Origin: Polytrichum commune
Lineage: Eukaryota > Streptophyta > Polytrichopsida > Polytrichales > Polytrichaceae
NCBI GenBank assembly: GCA_950295325.1
Contig: OX485806.1
Coordinates: forward strand, 30,938,001 to 31,002,000
Reading direction: 5' to 3'
DNA: 64,000 bases
Shown piece after piece: positions 13,100-25,564 of this stretch (positions are counted from its first letter, which is position 1; each line of letters opens with the position of its first letter). The notes under the pieces are model-generated. The model saw only the letters and a list, made by a program, of their open reading frames with translations, had not been told where the DNA came from and did no database searches. Position numbers and translations under genes: made by a program.

Positions 13100-13850
13100 T
13101 CAAGATCAAATCACTTGGTTCAAAACAAGTGCTCGCATCACTTGGTTCATACTTGGTTTGATATCATATCCTCCATTGGGCAATACTTCAAACATATCTC
13201 TTGGTTTCCTAGTTTCTTTCTAATGAAGTGATGTTGTACATCGATATGTTTGGTGTGAGAATGGTGTGTGGGATTCTTTGCAAGTGCTATGCATCCTTGA
13301 TTGTCGCACATGATGGATCTTAGTCATTTTTGCACGTATCCCACATCCGCCAAAAGTTGCCTAACCCAAACCGTTTCTTTCGTGCAATGGCTAGTGGTCA
13401 TGTACTCTGTCTCCGTCGTAGACAAATACAATGGTTGGTTGTTTCTTGCATTTCCACGAAATGACTCCAACACTAACAAAATATACATACCCTGTAGTGA
13501 ATCTCCGGTTGTTTGCATCTCCCGCCCAATCCACATTGCAAAATCCTCTCAAGTCAATATCCTTGCCTTTGAGGCATAATTTGAACTCCACAGTGCCCTT
13601 CAACCTCATGATATGTTTCACAACCATCCAATGCGGTGGACTGGCCTTCGACATGAATTGGCTCACCGCACTCAGTGCAAATGCAATATCGGCCCTCGTG
13701 ACCATCATTGCATACATGAGAGATCCTACTTCAGCCTTGTATGGAACACCTTCCATTTCCCTTTGCACATTCCCAAACTCTTCATCTGAAAATTTTAACA
13801 ATTTCAAATTTGACATGATATTATCCATTTAATGCCATGTAAGATGACAT
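13100..13850 (-). mobile_element. Old Copia pol fragment (RT end and RNase H)
   Basis: The minus strand shows the end of a Ty1/Copia polyprotein: VGSLMYAMMVTRADIAFALS, then CNVDWAGDANNRR, then a TETEYM block, and close to 13200-13310 a region like the HSHTKHIDVQHHFIR motif. No LTRs or target duplication were found around it, so it is a truncated fossil, broken several times and clearly older than the two complete Copia insertions in this window. Confidence 0.75.
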
Positions 13851-14293
13851 GTAGATTTTTCTTCCATTTAAATAACTTGGACCGTCTCCAGATTCTTGAC
13901 CATTCACATAATTTGTATATCATTGGTCAAGGGCCCTCAACCTCTAGTGTAAAGCGGCCCTGATGGTTAAAACCTGCTCATGAACCCTTAAACCCTAAAC
14001 CCTACGGAATTCTTGCAACCTAAGCTTATATTTCTGACCGATACTATCGTAGGAGTGTTCACCGGCATCAAGTCTTTCGCGCACTGGCATTCAATTCATA
14101 AACCTCATGTTCAAACTTGAGAAATTAATCGAACAAACAAAGGCACTGAGTATTGCGTGAGCTCCGCAAATACTACTTAGAGGAAAGAATGCACCGGAAC
14201 AGGATCCTCTCAAATGAGAGGTACGTAACTTAGCGGTTGACATGAATAGCTTGTGATTAAAAGAACTCCAAAGAGCGGAGAGTTTGTGTAGAG
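13851..14293 (+). promoter_or_regulatory. Promoter-side region of the IPI1/TEX10-like gene
   Basis: This spacer leads directly to the start codon at 14294. It contains two overlapping telo boxes (AAACCCTA) at 13990-14004. No clear TATA box was seen. The 5' UTR boundary is unknown. Confidence 0.4.
13990..14004 (+). promoter_or_regulatory. Double telo box (AAACCCTA x2)
   Basis: AAACCCTAAACCCTA lies about 290 bp upstream of the start of the ribosome-biogenesis gene. Telo boxes are known in plants as promoter elements enriched upstream of ribosomal-protein and translation-related genes, so a regulatory role is plausible. It is inferred from position and motif only. Confidence 0.45.
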
Positions 14294-15108
14294 ATGGCGC
14301 CTACGAACAAGACGCCATGGAAAAGCGGCAAGAAGGCATTGAAGGCAAAAGGCGTTGGCATCGACTTCAAGGTGCGTTAATTTGTATTTGTTTCGCAGTT
14401 GAAACTTGAAGTGGAAAATGAATTTTGGTTTCCTTGATCGGTCGAGGTTTAGGAAGTCGTACTAGGGAGTGTTTACTGCAAGTTTGCTATGCGCTAGGTT
14501 AAATTTGTATTGTAGGGTTTAAGAGTCCCGAGGTTTTTTTCTTGCAATTTTGTGACGTAGCAATCTGAATCTTGGTTTGGAAATGATTCACTCGAAAGAA
14601 AGATGACTCCGATGTTGCCACCGGCGTAAATTATGGTGTTGCTTGATCTTCGAGTTGGCCTAAGCCTACATGTAATCCCGAAACGGGCATCACGAGAATT
14701 AGAGGGCCCCAAAGACTATCACCTCCTTTCAAAGTCCACCCGGAGACCCCCACGAGGATTGGATGGACCACAGGTGGTATACCGGAAATCAAGTGCTAGG
14801 AAGGGCACCAATCCAAGTATAAATCTGTCCTTTAGCCGCTTAACCTCGAGTCCCCATGGGATCCGGCTTAAGCCTTGGACTTAGGCCACCTCTTATTTCA
14901 CTCATATCCTGTTTGCAATGTGCAGAGAGTCAAGTCGAAAGTGGGAAGGAAGCTACCGCCTCCTACAAATGCGACTCGAACCGACTTCAAATCGAAAGGT
15001 TAACTTTCAATCGTCCAGGCATAATGCCTATTTTATCTGAAGCACATTGAACTAGGAGAGAACAGTAGCAAAGTGTTATACCCTTGGCGCAGCTTTCATA
15101 TGGTTTTG

Positions 15109-15139
<31 letters not shown>

Positions 15140-18100
15140 GTTGATTGGTTGATTGGTTGATTGGTTGATTGGTTGCTGCCTTTCTGATTTCCTGGTGCAG
15201 CCATTGTAATACCTGGCCAGAGCGTTGCGGCTGATAAGGATGGCGTAGCGGTGAACCAACGAAGACAGACATTGAAGGAACTTCTCACTCAGAGTATGCA
15301 CTACAGTGAGAAGGTTCGCAAAGGTAATCTGCAATCCTTCAATTTTCAATCTTTGACAGTCTTTCCTCAACAATCTGATGATGTAGGTACCTCTGGCTTG
15401 AAATACGAAAATTTCTGGCATCTCTCATACATTATCAATTTCTGAAGTCAATCCTTTCTCCTTTGTTCAACAGTAGAGCTAGACAGCTGTCAGAAATGTT
15501 CATGAAATGTATTGAAGGTTCAAAGGTTTGCCTTACAGAAAGCGTACTTGTGGGTAAATAATCAAGGAGAATGCCAAGAGAATGCTAAACCCTAATTTCT
15601 GAACCTTAAACACTTACCTTCTCATCTGATTCTTGTGCGCAGAGGCGCTATTGGGAATGAAGGATCTTTTTGCACGACATCCACAAGAATTGCCCATGCA
15701 TGCAATGGCAATTATAGAAAAGCTTTCCCCGCGAATAACAGACACTGATAGGACAGTTCGCCAAACATTTGTGCTCCTTCTGAAAACAACAATTTTGCCG
15801 GGCTTACCACAGGTATTATTCATACTGCTGAATTTGGTACTGCTTTCTGGTGCGGACATGAAGGAGGTTAAGGAATTTGGAGGGGGTATAAAGGTTGAGA
15901 AATGTCAAGTGTCCTCTATATAGGTTAAGTCAAACTGAGCTGGAGTGATACTTCAATTGCTTATCTGGATAACTGATATTTTCCTGTGCAGGGAATGATG
16001 ACACCGCTTGTACCAGGGTTGATGGCTCATGTGAGCAGTGCAATGACGCACTTGGCTATGGATGTGCGAGCATCTGCATGCTCCTTTCTGGACCTTCTTG
16101 TTCAGCACTATCCAGCCCTAGTTGTGTCCAGCTTTGCAGAACAGGTTCACATTCTGACGAATTTGAACCAGATACGGTTTGTTAATATGTGCTGAAGTGG
16201 AATCTCTTTCCAGGGATATTGTTTTCTGATAAAATCTAATGTTTTCCGTTGTCAAAATTCTACTACAGGCTCATGAATCTGCATTCCTCAAGCTGACTTG
16301 TCTATAAAGTTCATTTCTCTGGAAGGTCAGCTAATTAACCTAGGATCTGACAATGTGAGTTTGCTGTCAGATTGTGCAACATTATATGGATCTGCTTGGA
16401 AAAGGTGGTGTAAGTGGGCAGGCAGTGGGAAGTCTAGGTACTGTGCTCAATAGTCTTGTTAAATTTCTGACCTCACTGAAATCAAGCCTATCATCAGCAC
16501 AACCATCAAGTGGAGCCAGCAATGCCTCCCAGATACATTGCTGGGGTCAGAAGTATACCTCGACCAAACAGGTCTGTTTCAGATCATCTTGTCATGCCTT
16601 TGAGCATCTCCTCTTTCAGTAAGAAAGCTAAACATGCTCATAGACCCCAGCTGTAAGTGTTTGTTGCACATGCGTTCTGAATAGTGCATATCATGGCACA
16701 GGACGGTGCTAATGAACTCCAGGCCTTGCACGGGTATAAGAGTGTAAGACGTGAAGAACCTCTGACTTCTCAAGGGAACCATATAGAGCATGTCATCAAT
16801 TCAAGTCATAGCACAGAGAGTCAAGCTAAGGAGGCGGGTGAGTCCATTTCTTACCTCTTGTCATGTGTTAGACTGAAGCAGGCTCTAGTTGAAGGGTTAT
16901 TGCATTTTATGCTAAGATGTTGTGAACAAATCACTGATATTTGTCTCTTTGGCAGCGCGACAGACAAGGTTGGAATCTAAGAAGGCTCAGAATACAGGTA
17001 TGGCTCTAGATTATTCATTCTGCAATTCTGCAATTCATTCAAGAAATTAAACATTCTACCAATCGAACAGTCTCACAAGTAGTCCAACCTTAAAGAGCTT
17101 GTTGCCAAAATGCTCTTGTTATAAAAATATCACATTAAAGGACATTGTGTCTCGAGCAGGAGAACTTTGAGGCGAAGAGCGCGACAGTTAATACTGAAGA
17201 GGGCTGTTGTGCAATCTTTGAAGCTCTACTACTTAGCTTGTGCTGCAATGTTTTTGTGAGCTCATCCATTGGTCATTTGCATTTTTTCAAACAAAGTGAG
17301 GTCTTAATGTACATTGGGTTCACTGGATTGGGTAATTATGAGATGTATTATATCATTAACCATCAACAAGGAGAACAAAATAGTTTCCATAACTGTCATA
17401 ACTGTCAGCAAATAATGAGACAATTGTCCTCGTTCTAGATGAAGCTAATTGAATACCCAGTAACCACCTTGGGGCTCCATATTGTACTTAAGAAAATGCC
17501 ATTTTCAAAAGTGATGTACTGTTAATGCACAATTGTGTGGATCTTCAGGTGGGAAATTTGACAAAACCCCAAAAGTCATTGCTTCCTCATATGGACCCAA
17601 TTGTCACAATGTAAAATTTGTAATAATAACAGTTATAACGTTCTTCATCATACACTGCAAGTACTACACTAAATATGATATTTAGTGTCATATGGTATTT
17701 TATGTCACTATTGTAACTTTTCGGATGACACTTCTTACGAATAAGTGAATAAATATTCTTATGGATGATGGATGAGTTCATCCATTGGCCAGAACCCTTC
17801 CTTCTCTTGTCAGCAACTTGTGATGAAATATTTTCGTTGAAATTTGGATGAAAAAATACTTGGTAAGTGGCTGTAATTGCAACAGTGTAAATTTATAGTC
17901 ATCCAATTTTTTTACAAGGAATGACAAATAATGTTGGGTTAACATTTAGTGTTGTTGACACTATAGTGCAGTTTACAACTACAGTAGTATTGAGCAAGAC
18001 AATTAGAATTGATGACACTAAATATCGTATTTAGTGTAGCCTTAAATAAGTTATATACAAAATTTGTTGCATGAAAGAGTAATATGTACGTGAGGTTGGT

Positions 18101-21100
18101 AGGTAATGTGTAAAGAGTGGGTTTTGTGTCCACATAACAATGTTATATGCCTTGATCCTTTTGCAGATAATGTGGGACAAATGGTAGTGATTGCAGCACC
18201 CCTTGTTCCAGTCCTTATAGAATGTTGGGCGGACTGTTCACCCACAGTATGTTCAGGCCCCATTCCTGATACTGCCAACCTCAGCTGTATGATTTCTATC
18301 ACCCAAGCTCTCTCTCTCCTTTTCCAGTGCTTTGCCCTAGAAGGCTCAACAGCATCATCATCCTGGAGATTGGACAAGCGTAGTTTGTTGTTAAGCTCTG
18401 AACGGGGGGAAGAAGAATGGGACATGCGAGCTTGGATGAGGCAGCAGTTCCTACCAGGCCTTGAAAAGCATGTTTTAATTGTCTTCCCAATTGCTGCACC
18501 TTCAATTCGTCTACCTGCCAAGGTTCATTTTATTAAAATTCCTTTTCACATGAAGTTGTTACATGAACTGTCTTTGACTGGAGTTATAGGCTTGATTATA
18601 AGTCTCAGTGGTTGCATTTGACTTGCTGATGTGACCTATTCTGCCCCTCTATTTTAGTGGTCAGATGAGTACATGAAAATGCCATTTTCTGCTACAGATG
18701 TAATAAGTCACACCATTGGTGAACATTGACCAGCTCACACTGGACATCTGTGCGGTTGAGATTCAGGTGAAGGAGGACTTGGTGGCATTGAATGTTGGAA
18801 TTTGCGAGCTGATGTTGCGTTTGATTGTGCCTCCCAACACAGAATCTGATAACAGGACTCTCTGGTACTATAGAGATGCACTATATGGCAAGGTACTTAC
18901 AGTCACTCTCAACCCTCTGTTTGCTGATTATGCATCCACCAATCTAAAGGTTCGTCTTAGACAAGGGTCTCATTCTTAAGGAAGAACCAGACATGATTAT
19001 AAAGATCAAGATTACTATAGAAAGTGGCATGAAACTTAACTTTGGTTTCAAATTGATGTATCTCTTGATTAGGTCATAGTTTATTGACTGTCTTGCAGAG
19101 TTGTGATGAACGTTTTCAATTATAGCTCTTCAAAGAAAGAGAATCTCCTTATGTCTATGGGTGTTGCAGATGTTGCCATCATCAGAGATGGCTGAAGGTG
19201 TGGTTGACAAGAAGCTGGCTGAGCCCCATGTGAGGTTGCTCATAAGCCTCCTTCCTGGTGTACTCCCTTCTATCACAGAAGTCTGGGTGGTCTGGTTGTT
19301 GCAGGTACAGTCTACTTGCATGAATGTGCCTATCTAAATATGTCTATTTATATTTATTTTCATTTCTTAATTGTTCAACTTGCATTTCAACAGTGGTCAC
19401 TAAAGACCATAGCCTTTTACAATCAGTGTCATGTGTGATATTGAATATGTTGCAGGAGGACTTGATTACTGACAAAATTCTTGGATGCAGGCATTCACAG
19501 AAGTATTTGAAGGGAGCAAAGCACATTCTGCTACAAAACTGACTTGCCTGTCTGCAATGGCAGAAATTCTACTACCTGTGAGGATCCATCACTTATTTAT
19601 CTTCACCCGTTTATGAGATATTTGGAAATCATGTTCCCATTTTCTGCAACAAGCGTCTACGCGTAACCACTTTCTATGCATGAATAAGTGATATCATGAA
19701 CCTAAGTGATTTGTAATGAATGCATGTACAGCAAGTTTCTGGAGGCAAAGTTGCCATACCTATGCATTTTCAGAAACAATGGATGCAATCCCTGCCACGC
19801 CTTCTCTGGGAGCTCAAGCATACACACGCATCGATTTCACAGGTTTTGCTTGGCTCTATGTATCTTGTATAAAGTGAAACTCTGGTGTCCCATCATTCAT
19901 GCAAAGGACCAATCCCAGTTGCAGGTGTTCTTTGTTCTAATCTTACTTTCTATTTTTCAACTCTGATTTTTTTATGCAGAAAATTTGAATCAGTGAGTAT
20001 AGTGTCTATGCTGAGTTATAATGACCCTTCATGTGCACTTTTGCAGACTGTTCTACAAATGCTAGTACACATTGGGCGCTCTGCACCAGAGGGTTCCACA
20101 TTAGCTGACGAGTATGCAACACTGCAACCACATATGATACCTTTTTTCTGCACATTTCTGGCTTCCACCAGAAGTGATAGCCAATGTGAGAACGCTTGAA
20201 ATCTCTGGAATATTGTTTGTTGCTGTTGGGATGATTGGTTCAAAGATGCCTGGTTTTCTAACTGCTATATTAGTGACTTCTGTTTATGAATTACTGGAAA
20301 TGTAGTGTGGTTAGAAAGTGTTGGATTGTGGTACACAATTTCATATGTCAACTAAACGCATGTGTATCTTGAATATTGGTTGCAGGGAAGGTCCTCTTTG
20401 GACCATTTATCAAACTTCCAAGGGAGTGTCAAGAATTAGCTGTTGACATGTTATGTTATTGCAACAACTTTTCAGCAGCGTTTCTTAAAGCAGTGGCACA
20501 CTGTTGTCTGTGTAAGAATATCAAGCATTTTTAGTACTTCAGATTCTTTTCTTTAAATAGAGATGACTGTTGATTCACATGGATCTGGTTAAATCAATCC
20601 TGCTTGCCAGCATCATGGCTGAAATTTGTTAGAATAATTTGTTAGTTGTTGTGAAGATCAGATGGTGATTGTGTTACATTGTTTTGCCAAGAGAGATGTA
20701 TATCTGTCCAACGTGGTATAGATATACATGGTCCCTGGCTCATTAATAGGAGGATACAGAGCTTCCTGTAACCAAGGGTATCGTTGGTAATTGCATTCAG
20801 TGTTTTGGCATTTGTGTGACTCATTTATGTTAGAAGTAGGTTGATGTCTTAATACCTCCATAGAGATGGGAGCTTCAATGATGAACTTTGTTATACCTCA
20901 CCGCCTACAAAGATGAATAAACTTCAGTTTTCTCTTGGCAGCTGAGGAGGTGAGTGTGAAGGTGGTGATTCGGGCTGTCGAAGTACTTCAGAATGTCTTC
21001 TTACGGGGCTCTTCAGGGCTTGCTGAACATCTAAGTTTCCTAGTTACATTGCTTGCTGGCCGCACCACAGCTGACAACAATATCAGTATGAAAATTTGTT

Positions 21101-22982
21101 GTAAATGATCATTTTAAATTCGTTTTTCTTCACTTTACCTGCTGAGATGCTCCTACTCTCTTAGAACCTTGTACTTATAATTGTGGATGCAAATATTCAC
21201 AAAAGCAGGCAAACTAACTTTTACACTTGCTGTCCCAAGCAGGATCAACTAATGATAAGCAGGTGGTAATTGAAGGCTCATCATTCAAAACAAGGATAAA
21301 GGGGCTGACAGCATGTGAAGATCTAGGTGAAAGTCTCAGAAGTAGGAGGAGAGTAATTTCTGGAGTTGTTTGCTTCAGTCTAAGTGAACTTGGAGATTGC
21401 AACCTTGTGTTAACACTTCTCGGTCCATGGATTCAACAGGAGCTTGTGAGTTTTTGTCCATGAACAATGTGCTTCAGTTGCTGTTTCTTGTATGTTGGAG
21501 TTGTTATCTGCTTTCTCTCACATGACAGTAGCTATGTGATTGCCAGTGTCCTGCTGAAATGTAAAGGGGTATTTATGCTTACGCAGGCGAGGGCTTCTGT
21601 GTTAGAAACCATCCATGGTATTCTCTCTGCTGTTGCTGGCCTGACCACAGATCGAAGATCGGACACATCTTCTTTGCCTGAAGTGTTGAGAGAGAGTCTA
21701 CCACAGCATGTCGCAGAATTTCTCGTGAGCTTGTCCCTGGTAACATTTTCGGCCATGGCAAATTTTTGATTCTGAAGCTTTGGATTTGCACAGCGGAGAC
21801 ATAGGTTTCTAGAGAGGACGAGCCCGTATTCTGCAACTTAAAAGTCAGAGACTTGCCCCATTTGGTTTTAACATGCTTAAGGTTGCTGTCATGCAGAGGA
21901 GACCGCAAACAGAAGGCATTGACCACCTCCATATGATTTTGCATCGACCATGTTATGTATTGCTGTCCAGGATTCCCACGTTTACAACGGCAGTGCTAAA
22001 CAGTCTTCAGATGTTTCTCTGTGAAGGTATTAGGTTCTGTTGTCTTGATCTTCTGCAAAAATTTGTGCTGTACCGTGGTAGTCCTGGAATGAATTGAATG
22101 CGACTGAAAGCTATATTCCCTGAAGAGCTAATGTAATACCTAGTCACGATATACAGTTTTTGTCATATTTTTCCAAACAAGTTTAAATTGACACAATGCA
22201 CTACACATACTAAATTGAATGTTATGATGCCCTGCAGTTTCACAAGCATCAAGTGAGGAGTCTCTGAAGGATATGTGCGCCACAGCTAGAGCTTGTCTTC
22301 TGATTTTCAAGGAAGAAAAACTGTCCAGAGTCCTCTCCAAAGCAGAAGACTCATCAAAGGCTATTATTTGCACCTTGCAGGTATCTACGCACCCAATCAG
22401 ACCTTGTTTTGGCACTGGAGATTAAGTGATTAAGAAGTTATCTCAGAATGCAAGTGACCAGAGTTTATTGTTGAGTCAGCGTTCATCCATACCTTTCGGT
22501 TCTAACTTACCATTTAGCTATTGATGCATCCAACATTGTTTCAACTAATAACTCAACCTTTTAGGTGATCCAATAATTAAATTATATAACAACAGATTAA
22601 AGTGTAACTTTATGTTTAGTAGGCATTGATACAATGTGAAATCAGAGTTGATGTATGAATTTAGAGTTTTGTGATAGTCTGGTATTAGTGTTGTATGCTA
22701 ATTCCATTATAGGTCATCTACATAATTGTGATTTTAGAACATGTAGATATGGATTGTTAGAGTTTATTGCACTAGCAAAGATTGTATCTCCAGTAAATTT
22801 CTCGTTCTGATGGGGTAAGATAAATCATTGTGCTGTGTATGTTCTAGGCACATGTTTCAAACTACCAAAACACCGAAGAGCTTAGTGCATTATGCAGTCA
22901 ACTCGAAATTATAGCAAGGGCCCTTTATGGCTGGCAAATAGCGAATGTTCATGGTGGTGAAGTATCAGCTCCGCCCAGTTAA
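14294..22982 (+). CDS. IPI1: IPI1/TEX10-like ribosome biogenesis protein (Rix1/PELP1 complex)
   Basis: Exons read as 14294-14371, 14926-14998, 15201-15323, 15643-15812, 15992-16144, 16371-16571, 16702-16837, 16956-16997, 18167-18522, 18734-18892, 19170-19304, 19491-19577, 19732-19842, 20047-20185, 20386-20511, 20942-21085, 21243-21445, 21587-21739, 21897-22026, 22238-22380 and 22848-22982. All junctions stay in frame and give 998 codons plus stop. The start MAPTNKTPWKSGKK and a lysine-rich N-terminus suit a nucleolar protein. Residues about 120-225 (RITDTDRTVRQTFVLLLK, then AMTHLAMDVRASACSFLDLL) match the Ipi1 N-terminal domain. The rest is leucine-rich and helical, like ARM/HEAT repeats. In yeast and animals the family acts with Rix1/PELP1 and WDR18 in ITS2 processing and 60S maturation; the role here is inferred from that. 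Least certain are the 1169-bp intron 16998-18166 and the 21739/21897 junction. Confidence 0.88.
15111..15174 (+). repeat. GATT/GGTT microsatellite in intron 2 of the IPI1-like gene
   Basis: Uninterrupted GATTGATT units pass into GGTTGATT units across 64 bases between exons 2 and 3. This is a simple repeat likely to vary in length. Confidence 0.85.
17666..18037. repeat. Pair of 23-bp palindromes in an IPI1 intron
   Basis: ACACTAAATAT-G-ATATTTAGTGT at 17666-17688 and a copy with CG at its centre at 18015-18037 are each near-perfect palindromes, 349 bases apart, in AT-rich intron DNA. They may be the ends of a small inverted-repeat element of about 370 bp inserted in the intron. The sequence between them has no clear protein content and no target duplication was confirmed. 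Confidence 0.45.
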
Positions 22983-24049
22983 CTTTCCTGTAACTGGAAA
23001 AACAATTTTGTAGCAATTATGTAGAGGCACAAAGCTCTCAACGGGGCAACATGTAGGCATTACCTCATTGATTGATGGGCAACTTTCTGGGTGAATTTCT
23101 TACGTCCATTTTATGCAGGGTAATGCAAAAAGAATAGGGCAGGAATTCAAAAGGAGGTTCACTGAAATTGTTACTATAAACCATATGTTAAGTTGTACGA
23201 GTTTTATTTCTAATGCCATGGTAGAGGGGCCACCATCTCTTCTCTATTCTGTTTTGTCTCTTAGGAGCTTTAATGTTTTCCATGCATTCATATTTTTGTG
23301 ATACTGGTTTGCTACCTTGTGGTAGCACATGCTGGATCGGTTTGTGTCATTCTCTTAATAATTAATGCAAATTTGTTACTTATTGTATACTGGTAGTGAA
23401 GTCCTTTTGTGGGCCCTCACATTATCTGAGGAGAAGGTGAGGTGATAGCTGAGATGTGGCCCTATTGTGGGCATTTCCAATTCCCCACGCAATTTTGGCC
23501 ATTGGATTGGATTGGATTGGGAATTGCCTCATGTGGCTAGCAATTGCAAATCCCAAAGATTATTATTTCAAGTTTCAAAAAGCACACTTGAGATGCAAAA
23601 GCTTTAAGATGTCAAAGTGAAGAGTCTCCAGTCTTTAAACAAATTGTAGTTGCTATTTGAAATCACCAAGAACAATGTGGAAGAGCTTACAGATGCAAAA
23701 GGAATATAAGCTATACTCAGGGTGATTTCCTAAATTTCCAGTAAAGGTCCAACATTCATATATTTTATGTGAACTCCTATGGTGAATCCTGCTTGGTATG
23801 TGACATGGTTTTGGAGCATGGTGTAAAATGAAAACGCCATCTCTAAGTTATGTCAAGTTCAAATACATAGCATGTAGAATGAGATATTTCATGTTTTGTA
23901 CATCACATTCATCACAATCTACCCTTTGACATAGGGCACTTGTTGCCATATATTGAGGAGACACACAGATCATAAAACCTCTGGTGGAATGAAACCCCAC
24001 TCAGACCCCATGCACCTAGCTAAGGTAGCTGGAGCTAATACCAACACTA
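22983..24049. other. 3' UTR of the IPI1-like gene and spacer
   Basis: Non-coding. The bases just after the stop at 22980-22982 are probably 3' UTR. A short ATTGG repeat occurs near 23500-23519. No gene or RNA was recognised. Confidence 0.35.
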
Positions 24050-24535
24050 CGCCTTTGAGTACTCAAATGAAACTATGGGCTTCAACTTAGAATGCAAATC
24101 TAGGATCTCCAAGGAAGCTATAAGACATGCATTTGTTGCTAAAGAATGGACCTCTTTCCACAGCATAGGAAAGGAATTAGATTACCTCACCTCACGGAAT
24201 TTTGCAACTATGAATATGGATCATATTTGAAGCTACCATTGACATCACACCAACCTAAAACCATTGTTGCTTACTGCACCTCAAATCAGTTCATGGTTGA
24301 CGATCCCAATTTTTAGGGATACAAAACTTTGCCAATTTTGCTATGTAAATGCAATTGAAAATGAGGCACCGTTTGTGTTGGAGTGTCCTCTCTAGAACTC
24401 CATTAGAGATAGTCTCCCTTCCCTGTCAACACATACTGTCACTTGCAAGTTCACACAACCATATCAACTTGTGACACCAACTACTTATTCAAGAATCATG
24501 AGGATGATGGATGTAGAGACACTCTTGTGAATTAA
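24050..24535 (+). mobile_element. Decayed LINE-like C-terminal tail, copy 1
   Basis: A forward frame reads IENEAPFVLECPL, then a stop, then NSIRDSLPSLS and continues to about 24530. The form is that of the C-terminal Cys/His motif of non-LTR retroelement proteins (usual form VENEAHF-LECP-YN-IR). A related relic at about 61949-62365 shares the sequence GTTGAAAATGAGGCAC and its surroundings, supporting a dispersed family. Start and end are approximate. No intact protein is present. Confidence 0.4.
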
Positions 24536-25029
24536 GATAGGTCCCTATGCTTCTCACCTTCGCATTATTTTCATTTATGCATTTTCATTCCCAATTTTTT
24601 TTAAAATTTTTTAAAATTTTTTTAAGGGTTTGGTTGGATTTGGTTGCCTCATTTTTAATTTTTTTGTTTTTCCTTTATATAAAAGAAATTCAATGTTGTT
24701 CAATATCTGCATATATGCTCAATTGCTTAAAGTGCCGGTAATAGGTTCCTCTACTCATGGGAAGTAACACTAAACACCATGAGCATTGTACTAGGGAAGT
24801 TGTTGAGACCTATATCGTAGTATGTTTGAGCTGCCGCTTACATCAACTCATTAATTCCAAGAAGAAATGGAATTGAAGGAGAAATTGAAAAAACAGAATT
24901 CATAACAGTTCAGTTCTTCACAGTGACATGCATTTCGCTTAAAGATTCCACGCGCGTGTCGACATTCCACAGACATAATTCACTATCTCCTAATATCAGC
25001 AATATTGTTATCAAAGAAGCAATCCGGAG
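24536..25029. other. Intergenic AT-rich spacer
   Basis: A poly-T/poly-A rich stretch near 24590-24670, then ordinary spacer. No gene is supported. Confidence 0.4.
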
Positions 25030-25309
25030 TTTGGCCCCGGCTTAACTATTTGAATGAGCCGGATTCTTGGTACAAAGCGGAGGTAACGAGTCGAACGAAA
25101 GAGTAGAGATCTGGTTTGACGAAATAAGTGTAAGAGTCTTTTGATTATGCGGATCAATCGGTTGTCACTTGCAGCTGATCCATGGCATGCAACATAGAAA
25201 CTGTCACGCCAGCAATGTTGTTATATGTTCCCAAAGTTTCCGAGGCTGAGGATTCCTGCGGAGAAAACTGAAGATGATTTAAACATCCCATGGTAGTGGA
25301 TCTTTCAGT

Positions 25310-25503
25310 TGTAGAAACCAGAGACAGGAGCACTGTCTCGGAACAAGTCAGTTCAAGGTGAGCTTGGAGCTCAAGGTAAATATACATGAGGTGAAAGTAA
25401 ATGCTAACCCTAGAGAGTGCCCTAATGAACAGAACCCTAAGTAAATGAATAATCTAAGGATGAATAATACAGTAAGAGGGCGATAGAGCAAGAGCGTTCA
25501 ACA
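25310..25503 (-). repeat. 3' LTR of the young Copia element
   Basis: It starts TGTAGAAACC and ends GTTCAACA on the plus strand, and the terminal TG/CA are typical of Copia LTRs. It is the same length as its partner at 31316-31509 and I found no difference between them. It lies 61 bases upstream of the antisense F-box-like frame, so it could supply promoter sequence to it. Confidence 0.95.
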
Positions 25504-25564
25504 CTCCCCCCTGCTCGTTTAGCCCGGAAAGTGCTAAGTTACACGAGGTAATTTCTCGAGAGCA

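Noticed and set aside
17145-17438. Open frame that could be an extra exon of the IPI1-like gene
   Set aside because: It does not join in the right phase to the exon ending at 16997, while the exon at 18167 does.
19456-19541. Earlier acceptor (TTGCAG|GAGGAC) for exon 12 of the IPI1-like gene
   Set aside because: It leads to a stop within 30 codons; the acceptor at 19490 keeps the frame and a sensible sequence.
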